Below, piece by piece: positions 1 through 5,214 of a stretch of 5,217 nucleotides of DNA; position 1 is the stretch's first letter; each line of letters starts with the position of its first letter. The DNA is taken from NCBI GenBank assembly GCA_001798265.1, contig MGRR01000082.1:1-5217 (forward strand), written 5' to 3'. Made by a program: the position numbers and the translations under genes. The notes under the pieces were generated by a model, which did no database searches, was not told the origin of the DNA, and saw only the letters and a list, made by a program, of their open reading frames with translations. This stretch comes from Deltaproteobacteria bacterium RIFCSPHIGHO2_12_FULL_43_9. Its GTDB lineage: Bacteria; Bdellovibrionota; O2-12-FULL-43-9.

Positions 1-467
1 GACTCCCAGTCGAATCCCACCCTTGCGGCTTTTTCTGAGAGCCTCTGGGCCTGCTGCAGGGCAGGGAGCTGTTTTGGCACGCCATCCAGAACCGATTTTC
101 TACCCTCCCCCGATTTAATCTTTGACCATTGATGAAGGACATCCTTGGTCTCTTTTACCTTTGCCTCTGCAAAGACGTGGGGGTGTCTCCGAATCAGTTT
201 GTCTGCGACGTGATTTATTACATCCTCAATCGAAAAGGCCTTTCTCTCATTTGCAATCTCTGCATGAAAGAGAACCTGTAGCAGGATATCCCCCAGTTCC
301 TCCTTCAATGCTTTGTCATCCTCCGCTTCTATTGCTTCAAGGGCTTCATAGGCCTCTTCTAAAAGGGAGGGTTTTATCGATTGATGGGTTTGCTCGGCAT
401 CCCATGGGCATCCCCCCGGGGCGCGGAGCTTGTGGAGTATTTCAATAAGATTATCAAATTGTTCCAT
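1..467 (-). CDS. mazG: MazG-family nucleoside triphosphate pyrophosphohydrolase (3' end cut by window edge)
   Basis: The minus strand from ATG at 467 to the window edge is open for 155 codons without a stop. It reads as a MazG N-terminal domain: the opening resembles MazG proteins (LRAPGGCPWDAEQTH, residues 14-28). The Mg-binding family motif EExxE...ExxxD is present as E37, E38, E41, E56 and D60 (EEAYE and EELGD). RRHPHVF (93-99) and QWSKIKSGE (113-121) are also typical. MazG hydrolyses (d)NTPs to the monophosphate and pyrophosphate and is cytoplasmic; E. coli MazG is about 263 residues, so roughly 100 residues are missing to the left. An in-frame GTG at 485 is a possible earlier start, but the ATG gives the normal family N-terminus. 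No strong ribosome binding site is visible before it. It is divergent from ybeY. Family assignment is firm; the exact substrate is not deducible. Confidence 0.93.
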   Translation of the reverse strand, partial: MEQFDNLIEILHKLRAPGGCPWDAEQTHQSIKPSLLEEAYEALEAIEAEDDKALKEELGDILLQVLFHAEIANERKAFSIEDVINHVADKLIRRHPHVFAEAKVKETKDVLHQWSKIKSGEGRKSVLDGVPKQLPALQQAQRLSEKAARVGFDWE

Positions 468-522
468 GGGGCTGGTAAGTAGCACAGAATGAATTTAAGA
501 TCTATTGTTACTGATCGGTGAG

Positions 523-551
523 ATCCCCGACGCGACTTCGTCGCTGGGGAT
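523..551. repeat. Dispersed hairpin repeat, GTCATCCCC...GGGGATCTC type
   Basis: An outer stem ATCCCC (523-528) pairs with GGGGAT (546-551), and an inner stem GCGAC (532-536) pairs with GTCGC (540-544) around a TTC loop. The unpaired bases are GAC on one side and T on the other. On the plus strand the right border continues as GAC, so the minus strand begins GTCATCCCC. This is the same outer border as the repeats at 2198-2338, but the interior is different and longer. There is no T-run after the stem, so it is not an obvious terminator. It sits 55 bases before the ybeY start. Confidence 0.75.
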
Positions 552-591
552 GACGATGTACGTCGCTTTGAAACATTGGCTAAAAGATATT

Positions 592-596
592 AAGGT
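592..596 (+). promoter_or_regulatory. Ribosome binding site of ybeY
   Basis: AAGGT lies 10 bases before the ATG at 607. It is modest but correctly placed, and supports starting YbeY at 607 rather than at TTG 505 or the ATGs inside and just after the repeat. Confidence 0.6.
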
Positions 597-606
597 CAAA
601 AACCGA

Positions 607-1062
607 ATGGATATACTAATTCGTAACAATCAATTGCTGCGCGAGATTGATGAGACAGAGGTTGTCACATTGATGGGCTCTATCATTAAAGATTTGGGTT
701 GTAGTGATGATTCTGAGCTAAGTGTCCTTTTTACAACCGATGAAGAGATTCAGAGATTAAATTTTGAATTTCGCAGGCTTAATGAACCAACAAATGTTTT
801 GTCGTTTCCCATGTTAGGGGTTGGGCCAGTGGATGCGATAGGGGATATTGCTGTTTCGATCCCGACCGCTGTAAGGGAGGCAAGAGAGTATGAGATTACG
901 GAGAGCGAGAGGCTTTGCAGGCTTCTGATCCATGGGTTGTTGCATCTATTGGGATATGATCATGAAGTGAGCAAGGAAGAGGAGGATAAAATGTTTGCAA
1001 AAGAGGAGGAGTTGATGCAGAAATATGGGAACACACCTCTTCTAAGAAAGGATGTCGTATGA
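607..1062 (+). CDS. ybeY: Endoribonuclease YbeY (rRNA maturation factor)
   Basis: This 151-residue protein belongs to the YbeY/UPF0054 family of zinc-dependent endoribonucleases, needed for 16S rRNA 3'-end maturation and 70S ribosome quality control in the cytoplasm. The diagnostic H3xH5xH zinc motif is present as HGLLHLLGYDH with H109, H113 and H119. The other family signature, LNxxFRxxxxPTNVLSFP, is at about residues 51-68, including the conserved Arg (R56). The length matches the usual 150-155. The ATG at 607 was chosen because upstream in-frame codons run through a dispersed hairpin repeat and would add 34 residues (MLLIGEIPDATSS...) unlike any YbeY N-terminus. Its TGA stop overlaps the prfB start as ATGA (1059-1062). 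In many bacteria ybeY follows phoH; here it is instead the first gene after a divergent mazG, and it leads a translation gene cluster. Confidence 0.95.
   Translation: MDILIRNNQLLREIDETEVVTLMGSIIKDLGCSDDSELSVLFTTDEEIQRLNFEFRRLNEPTNVLSFPMLGVGPVDAIGDIAVSIPTAVREAREYEITESERLCRLLIHGLLHLLGYDHEVSKEEEDKMFAKEEELMQKYGNTPLLRKDVV
1047..1052 (+). promoter_or_regulatory. Ribosome binding site of prfB inside ybeY
   Basis: AAAGGA, inside the last codons of ybeY, lies 6 bases before the ATG at 1059. It supports 1059 as the true prfB start, upstream of the frameshift site. The alternative TTG at 1102 in the downstream frame would give an RF2 lacking its normal N-terminus. Confidence 0.7.
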
Positions 1063-2172
1063 TTTCAGCAGCTGAATTAAGACAGAGGCTAGAACCTTTA
1101 ATTGGAAAGCTCTCCGGATTCCGGGGTCATCTTTGACCTTGATAAGAAGAGGGCTCGCATAAAAGAAATCGACCGGTTAGGTCAGGATCCAGCCTTTTGG
1201 AGTGATCAAAAAAAGGCCAAAACACTTTTACAAGAGAAAAAAAGGTTAGAGACGGTAATAAATGATATTGGGGCTTTGGAGCGCAAATCCTCAGACGCCA
1301 AAACCTTGATCGATCTCGCGGTAGAGGAGGGGGATGAGGGGTTACTCTCTGAAGCATCTCAGTTAATCAAGCTATTGGAAGAGGATGTTCAGAAGGAGTC
1401 TATAAAACAGCTTCTTTCACAACCGGAGGATCAAAATCACGCAATTTTAACCATACATTCAGGGGCTGGTGGGACAGAGGCGTGTGACTGGGCGGCGATG
1501 TTGTCACGTATGTATAAACGTTGGAGTGAACAGAATGGTTACAGTGTGGAGGTGATAGATTATCTGGCGGGGGAAGAAGCCGGGGTTAAAAGTGTTACAT
1601 TTTTAATAACCGGTCCATATGCGTTTGGATATCTGAAGGCGGAAAAGGGGATTCATAGATTGGTCAGGATTTCACCATTTGATTCAAATAAAAGAAGGCA
1701 TACATCCTTCGCTTCGGTGGATGTCATTCCGGAGGTAGAAGAGGATGTTGAAATAGAATTGGAGGAAGAGGATCTCAGGATTGATGTTTATAGGGCTGGC
1801 GGACCGGGTGGCCAGGGTGTCAATACGACCGATTCCGCGGTCCGTGTGACGCATCTTCCAACAGGTATTGTCGCGCAGTGCCAGAGTGGCCGCTCACAAC
1901 TTCAAAATAAGGAGAGGGCGCTGCAGGTTTTAAAATCGCGCCTGAATGAAAAGCTCAAAAGCGAGAGAGAGGCAGCATTAGCAAAGAAACAGGGCGAGAA
2001 AAAGGATATTGGCTGGGGGAGTCAGATAAGATCATATACCCTGCAGCCTTATCGACTGGTAAAGGATCACAGGACAGGCATTGAATCGGGAAATCCTGAC
2101 GCGGTTTTGGGCGGTGATATAGATCGATTCATCGAGGCCTTTTTGTTGCAAAACATCCAAAGGGATGTTTGA
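1059..2172 (+). CDS. prfB: Peptide chain release factor 2, joined by programmed +1 frameshift (1059..1133 with 1135..2172)
   Basis: RF2 recognises UGA and UAA stop codons on the ribosome and triggers peptide release. The zero frame gives 25 residues (ATG 1059 to CTT 1131-1133) and then in-frame TGA at 1134-1136. Skipping T1134 continues with GAC CTT GAT for 345 more residues, 370 in total; E. coli RF2 has 365. The stop-codon-reading tripeptide SPF falls at 205-207 and the catalytic GGQ at 250-252 (RAGGPGGQGVNTTDSAVR), the same numbering as in E. coli RF2, which supports the 25-residue leader. Position 246 is Ala, as in most bacteria, not the Thr of E. coli K-12. SPF rather than PxT distinguishes it from RF1. 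An acidic stretch (about 224-237) precedes the GGQ domain. The start overlaps the ybeY stop, suggesting translational coupling. Regulation by the frameshift is expected: low RF2 slows termination at the TGA and favours the shift. Confidence 0.96.
1122..1137 (+). promoter_or_regulatory. prfB programmed +1 frameshift site (RF2 autoregulation)
   Basis: The codons CGG GGT CAT CTT TGA C contain the conserved slip site CTT TGA C (1131-1137), with the TGA at codon 26 as in E. coli prfB. Just upstream, GGGGT (1123-1127) can pair with the 16S anti-Shine-Dalgarno sequence, with one G-U pair. The typical element is AGGGGG with three bases before CTT; here the G-run is four long and four bases lie between it and CTT. 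The stimulator therefore looks somewhat weaker or shifted. The frame after the slip joins directly to the RF2 body. Confidence 0.93.
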
Positions 2173-2198
2173 CTTACGTCATCCTGGGGTCTTGGGTC

Positions 2199-2218
2199 AT
2201 CCCCGTGAAAACGGGGAT
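2199..2218 (+). repeat. Repeat unit 1, forward
   Basis: ATCCCCGT (2199-2206), loop GAAA (2207-2210), ACGGGGAT (2211-2218): a perfect 8-base-pair stem with a GNRA-type tetraloop, preceded by GTC and followed by CTGG. Confidence 0.9.
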
Positions 2219-2229
2219 CTGGATTTGTC

Positions 2230-2249
2230 ATCCCTGCGAAAGCAGGGAT
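2230..2249 (+). repeat. Repeat unit 2, forward
   Basis: ATCCCTGC (2230-2237), loop GAAA (2238-2241), GCAGGGAT (2242-2249): a perfect 8-base-pair stem with the same GTC and CTGG flanks as unit 1. Its stem differs from unit 1 at paired positions. Confidence 0.9.
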
Positions 2250-2253
2250 CTGG

Positions 2254-2273
2254 ATTCCCGCTTTCGCGGGAAT
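2254..2273 (-). repeat. Repeat unit 3, reverse
   Basis: ATTCCCGC (2254-2261), TTTC (2262-2265), GCGGGAAT (2266-2273), followed by GAC. Read on the minus strand this is GTC, an 8-base-pair stem and a GAAA loop, so it is the same element inverted relative to units 1 and 2. Confidence 0.9.
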
Positions 2274-2282
2274 GACAGGGAG

Positions 2283-2302
2283 ATTCCCGCTTTCGCGGGA
2301 AT
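2283..2302 (-). repeat. Repeat unit 4, reverse
   Basis: The 20-base core is identical to unit 3 (ATTCCCGC, TTTC, GCGGGAAT) and is again followed by GACA. It starts 29 bases after unit 3, as a direct copy. Confidence 0.9.
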
Positions 2303-2311
2303 GACAGTGGT

Positions 2312-2338
2312 GCGGGAATGACAGATCGCGGGAATGAC
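2312..2338 (-). repeat. Two half-copies of the repeat (right arm only)
   Basis: GCGGGAATGACA at 2312-2323 and GCGGGAATGAC at 2328-2338 match the right arm and border of units 3 and 4. Their left arms and loops are absent, so they cannot form the hairpin by themselves. Confidence 0.8.
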
Positions 2339-2350
2339 CAAGTAGTGACT

Positions 2351-2354
2351 GGAG
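2351..2354 (+). promoter_or_regulatory. Ribosome binding site of lysS
   Basis: GGAG lies 8 bases before the ATG at 2363, just beyond the last half-repeat (ends 2338). It supports the chosen start of LysS. Confidence 0.7.
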
Positions 2355-2362
2355 TTATTTGA

Positions 2363-3844
2363 ATGAATGATGAGAACGCGGTTACCAAGATAAGAAGAGA
2401 GAAGATCGAAAAGGTGCGCGCTTCCGGTAAGAACCCGTATCCGAATGATTTTAGGCCGGAGAACTGCGCGGCTGAAATCTTTGCAAATTTTGATTCATTA
2501 TCCGCGGATGAACTTGGCAAATTAAATAAAAGGTTCTCCGTTGCTGGGAGAATCGTCGCGGCGCGCGCGTTCGGAAAAGCGGGATTTATAAAGATTATGG
2601 ACAGGTCCGGAAGAATTCAGGCCTATCTGGCAAAGGATAAGCTTTCAGATCTGGACTATTCCTCATATCAGGACGCGGATATCGGTGATATTGTTGCTGT
2701 TACAGGGCATCTTTTTAGAACGAAGACGAATGAGCTATCCATTCACGCGGAATCCTTCAGGGTATTAACAAAGGCGATCAGGCCACTGCCTGAGAAATGG
2801 CATGGATTGACGGATGTGGAGATCCGTTATCGTCAAAGGTATGTGGATCTTATTGTAAACCCGGATGTCAGGAATGTTTTCATGGCACGCGCGAAAATAA
2901 TCCAACTTATCAGAAACTTTTTTATTACAAGGGATTATGTAGAGGTTGAAACCCCCATGATGCAGCCTGTTGCCGGTGGGGCGTTGGCAAAGCCCTTTGT
3001 CACCCATCACAACGCATTGGGTATGGATCTCTTTTTGCGAATCGCGCCTGAACTTTATCTGAAACGATTGGTGGTCGGTGGATTTGACCGTGTTTTTGAA
3101 ATCAACAGAAATTTCAGGAATGAGGGGATTTCAACCCAGCACAACCCGGAATTTACAATGCTTGAGTTTTATGAGGCGTATGCAACGTATGAAGATTTGA
3201 TGACCTTGACGGAAGAGCTTTTGCATAAGCTGGCTGTGGAGATTTGCGGGAAAGAGGGTTTTAGCTATCAGGGAACAGAGATTAGTTTCAAGCGCCCCTT
3301 TGAGCGGTTAACCATGGAAGAGGCGATCATTAAATATGGTGGGGTAAACAGGACTGTTTTGGGTGATAGAGACAAGATGATCGCGCTTTTAAAGGAATCC
3401 CATGTCGAGGTAACGGGGAGGGAGGGGAGAGGGAGATTGGTTCAGGCGATTTTTGAGGAGCGGGTGGAGAAAAAACTTATACAACCTACCTTTATATACG
3501 CGTGGCCATATGAGACATCCCCTCTGGCCAGAAGAAACGATCAAAATCCAGAGATTGTTGACCGTTTTGAGCTGATGATTTACGGGCGCGAGATTGCAAA
3601 TGGATTTTCCGAATTGAACGATTCCCAGGATCAGTATCAGAGGTTTAGAGAGCAGGTGGAGGAGAGAAAAAGGGGGAACGAGGAGGCCCATCCCCTTGAT
3701 GCGGATTATGTAAGGGCATTGGAATATGGCCTGCCACCAACAGCGGGAGAGGGAATTGGAATTGACAGATTGGTTATGATTCTTACGGATTCACCATCGA
3801 TACGGGACGTGATCCTTTTTCCACACCTAAAAAAAGAGACCTGA
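2363..3844 (+). CDS. lysS: Lysyl-tRNA synthetase, class II
   Basis: This 493-residue protein is a class IIb lysyl-tRNA synthetase, which activates lysine with ATP and charges tRNA-Lys in the cytoplasm. E. coli LysS is 505 residues. After a charged N-terminal helix (about 8-20) comes an OB-fold anticodon-binding domain at about 57-138 (FSVAGRIVAARAFGKAGFIKI). The catalytic domain follows. Motif 1 ends in YVEVETPMMQPVAGGALAKPF (about 192-212). Motif 2 is FDRVFEINRNFRNEGISTQHN (241-261), with the Arg of FRNEG expected to bind ATP. Motif 3 is GEGIGIDRLVMILTDSPSIRD (462-482). The Lys-type signature RYRQRYVDL (155-163) and NGFSELND (413-420) are present, separating it from AspRS/AsnRS. The segment IYAWPYETSPLARR (378-391) is slightly unlike the common YPVEVSPLAK form. 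prfB-lysS adjacency is also known in E. coli. It is separated from prfB by the repeat cluster and lies 7 bases from lolC. Confidence 0.97.
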   Translation: MNDENAVTKIRREKIEKVRASGKNPYPNDFRPENCAAEIFANFDSLSADELGKLNKRFSVAGRIVAARAFGKAGFIKIMDRSGRIQAYLAKDKLSDLDYSSYQDADIGDIVAVTGHLFRTKTNELSIHAESFRVLTKAIRPLPEKWHGLTDVEIRYRQRYVDLIVNPDVRNVFMARAKIIQLIRNFFITRDYVEVETPMMQPVAGGALAKPFVTHHNALGMDLFLRIAPELYLKRLVVGGFDRVFEINRNFRNEGISTQHNPEFTMLEFYEAYATYEDLMTLTEELLHKLAVEICGKEGFSYQGTEISFKRPFERLTMEEAIIKYGGVNRTVLGDRDKMIALLKESHVEVTGREGRGRLVQAIFEERVEKKLIQPTFIYAWPYETSPLARRNDQNPEIVDRFELMIYGREIANGFSELNDSQDQYQRFREQVEERKRGNEEAHPLDADYVRALEYGLPPTAGEGIGIDRLVMILTDSPSIRDVILFPHLKKET

Positions 3845-3851
3845 AAACAAA

Positions 3852-5042
3852 ATGAAATTTGAGAGCCTCCTTACGCGCAAGTATTTATCCAGTTCCGAGA
3901 AATCACGCTCCCTTTCGCTGCTTAGCTGGGTCTCCATAATCGGCCTGATTTTGGGGGTTGCGGCACTGGTGATTGTAATCTCTGTCATGGATGGATTCCA
4001 GAATTCCATTGAAGAAGCAACGTCCAAAATGACCGGTCATATCGTGATTTCTGAATTTGGCGTCGTTTCCGGCGGTAAAAATCAGATCGAAAAGGCAATA
4101 GAGAATGTCCAACAGGATATAAAGAGTGAAATCCCGGTTGTATATGGTGAGGGGATGGTTGTTTCGGGTGGTGGTGTGCGGGGTGTATTGGTTGAGGGGA
4201 TAGATCTTGTGGCGGGGGATGAGAGAATTCCCGGTTCCAAGGTCCAGAGCTGGAGGTCTGACAAGGATATAATTGTAGGCTCAATCCTGGCAGAGGAGCT
4301 TGGAATAAGGATTGGGGATGGGGTTAAATTGGTCATCCCATACGCACAATCGGGTGGGGAGCCTAAGGTTGAAAATTTCAGGGTGGTTTCTATATTTCAG
4401 GCTGGAATGCATGCGTTTGATGCGAAATATCTCTACATCCCTTTTAAAACGGCGCAAACGTTTTTCGGATTAGGGGATTCAATATCTGCGTACAGGATCT
4501 ATCTTAAAGATCCGGAAAAGATAGAGGATATTTTCACCAAGCTAAGTGAAGAGCTTCCATTACCCATCAGTATCAGAACATGGAAGGATTATAACAGGAA
4601 TCTGGTTCTGGCCATTGGTCAGCAGAAGCTTGTGATAGCGCTACTTTTAATATCGATATTGATAGTTGCCGCGTTTAATGTTGCAAGCTCATTATTTATG
4701 CTGGTAATGGAGAAGCAGAAGGCAATATCTATATTGAGGGCCATTGGCGCTTCAAAATCGAGTATCGCAAAGGTTTTTTTATCGATCGGGCTCTTTTTGG
4801 GGATTCTTGGTACACTGGGTGGAATTATTATTGGGGTGATAATAGTTTTATTTTTAGGTTATGTTCCTATTATAAAGCTTCCCGCGGAGGTTTATCATTT
4901 TAAAACATTGCCGATCTCCATTGATTTTATGGAATTGGTAAAAATTTCCGTGGTTTCTCTCGCGATTTCAGGAATTGCGACACTCTATCCGGCCATAAGG
5001 GCAAGCAGGCTGGCCCCAATTGAAGGTATACGTTATGAATGA
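3852..5042 (+). CDS. lolC: Lipoprotein-releasing ABC transporter permease, LolC/LolE family
   Basis: This 396-residue inner-membrane protein belongs to the LolC/LolE permeases, which with LolD extract outer-membrane lipoproteins from the inner membrane and hand them to LolA. The topology matches: one N-terminal membrane segment at about 23-45, a large periplasmic domain (about 46-255), then three membrane segments at about 258-285, 307-336 and 362-380 forming the FtsX-like domain. The cytoplasmic loop EKQKAISILRAIGAS (287-301) is the conserved ATPase-contact region, and LYPAIRASRLAPIEGIRYE at the end is the family tail. Only one permease gene is seen before lolD, so the transporter may be a homodimer, as in bacteria with a single LolC/E-type permease; LolC versus LolE cannot be told apart here. 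The ATG lies 7 bases after the lysS stop with only a weak GAG at 3836-3838, suggesting coupling to lysS translation. Its stop overlaps the lolD start. Confidence 0.93.
   Translation: MKFESLLTRKYLSSSEKSRSLSLLSWVSIIGLILGVAALVIVISVMDGFQNSIEEATSKMTGHIVISEFGVVSGGKNQIEKAIENVQQDIKSEIPVVYGEGMVVSGGGVRGVLVEGIDLVAGDERIPGSKVQSWRSDKDIIVGSILAEELGIRIGDGVKLVIPYAQSGGEPKVENFRVVSIFQAGMHAFDAKYLYIPFKTAQTFFGLGDSISAYRIYLKDPEKIEDIFTKLSEELPLPISIRTWKDYNRNLVLAIGQQKLVIALLLISILIVAAFNVASSLFMLVMEKQKAISILRAIGASKSSIAKVFLSIGLFLGILGTLGGIIIGVIIVLFLGYVPIIKLPAEVYHFKTLPISIDFMELVKISVVSLAISGIATLYPAIRASRLAPIEGIRYE
5022..5027 (+). promoter_or_regulatory. Ribosome binding site of lolD inside lolC
   Basis: GAAGGT lies 7 bases before the ATG at 5035, within the last codons of lolC. 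It favours ATG 5035 over the in-frame TTG at 5020, which would place this site inside the reading frame. Confidence 0.65.
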
Positions 5043-5214
5043 ACTGATTCTCGAGACAATAGATTTAAAGAAAGGTTTCTATCACGGATCGATACGCATA
5101 GATGTTTTAAAGGGGATAAACCTTTCCCTTAATTCAGGTGAAAAGGTTGCTATAGTTGGTGCATCGGGTACCGGGAAATCTACACTTCTCCATATTATCG
5201 GAACCCTGAATTAA
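5035..5214 (+). CDS. lolD: Lipoprotein-releasing ABC transporter ATPase LolD, N-terminal part ending in an early stop
   Basis: The frame gives 59 residues that match the beginning of LolD/MacB-type ATPases: MNELILETIDLKKGFYHGS, then VLKGINLSLNSGEKVAIVG, then Walker A GASGTGKST (42-50) with Lys48, and LLHIIGTLN. A full LolD is about 230 residues and would continue with a short P-T-x-G segment, Q-loop, the LSGGE signature and Walker B, all absent. An in-frame TAA at 5212-5214 ends the frame three bases before the window edge. This may be a genuine nonsense or frameshift mutation, or a sequence error if the window ends at a contig end. The start overlaps the lolC stop (ATGAATGA, 5035-5042), so the two are expected to be translated together as transporter subunits. 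Family is clear; whether the gene is intact cannot be decided from the window. Confidence 0.8.
   Translation: MNELILETIDLKKGFYHGSIRIDVLKGINLSLNSGEKVAIVGASGTGKSTLLHIIGTLN

Larger units (their letters stand above)
468..606. other. Divergent spacer between mazG and ybeY
   Basis: This 139-base region separates the start codons of the divergent genes mazG and ybeY, so it should hold promoters for both. I could not find a convincing -35/-10 pair on either strand. Its only clear structure is the hairpin repeat at 523-551. The stretch is open in the ybeY frame from TTG 505, but the translated part comes largely from the repeat and does not look like protein. Confidence 0.6.
2178..2338. repeat. Cluster of palindromic REP-like repeats between prfB and lysS
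   Basis: Nearly the whole 190-base prfB-lysS spacer consists of copies of one short palindrome: GTCAT plus a C/T-rich arm, a four-base loop, and the complementary arm. Two copies lie in forward orientation (GAAA loop on the plus strand; stems at 2199-2218 and 2230-2249). Two lie in reverse (TTTC loop on the plus strand; stems at 2254-2273 and 2283-2302). Two right-arm half copies follow (2312-2323 and 2328-2338). A degraded left border, GTCATCCTGGGG, may begin the cluster at 2179. No coding sense is credible here. The hairpins lack T-runs, so they are not standard terminators. In the mRNA they could form a series of hairpins between the two genes. Confidence 0.9.

Noticed and set aside
122..448. 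Plus-strand open frame of 108 codons
   Set aside because: It lies entirely opposite the clear MazG reading frame, and its product is rich in Pro/Leu/His with no recognisable domain; it is a shadow of mazG.
568..593. Possible promoter TTGAAA ... TATTAA for ybeY
   Set aside because: The spacer is only 14 bases, and the -10-like part touches the ribosome binding site, leaving no room for a normal transcription start before translation.
505..606. N-terminal extension of YbeY from TTG 505
   Set aside because: The 34 extra residues are translated through the hairpin repeat, do not resemble YbeY, and a correctly spaced AAGGT precedes ATG 607.
1102..1134. RF2 start at TTG 1102
   Set aside because: It gives a non-family N-terminus (MESSPDSGVIF). 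The ATG at 1059 with AAAGGA and the CTT TGA C slip site explains the gene fully and matches E. coli numbering of SPF and GGQ.
2199..2302. Intrinsic terminator after prfB
   Set aside because: The stems are strong but none is followed by a run of T on either strand, so standard Rho-independent termination is not supported.
2178..2338. CRISPR array
   Set aside because: The copies are palindromic, occur in both orientations, and have spacing of only a few to about 17 bases without uniform spacers; no cas genes are present.
2197..2520. Minus-strand open frame of 107 codons over the repeats and lysS start
   Set aside because: Its C-terminal half is the translation of the palindromic repeats (peptides such as HSRESGNPDP, a familiar spurious product of this repeat type), and the rest is the reverse of lysS.
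3389..3691. Minus-strand open frame within lysS, and similar minus-strand frames within prfB, lysS and lolC
   Set aside because: All are antisense to well-supported conserved genes, lack recognisable domains and have no convincing start signals.
5020..5034. TTG 5020 as lolD start
   Set aside because: It would add five residues (MKVYV) with the ribosome binding site inside them; ATG 5035 has GAAGGT 7 bases upstream and gives a typical LolD N-terminus.
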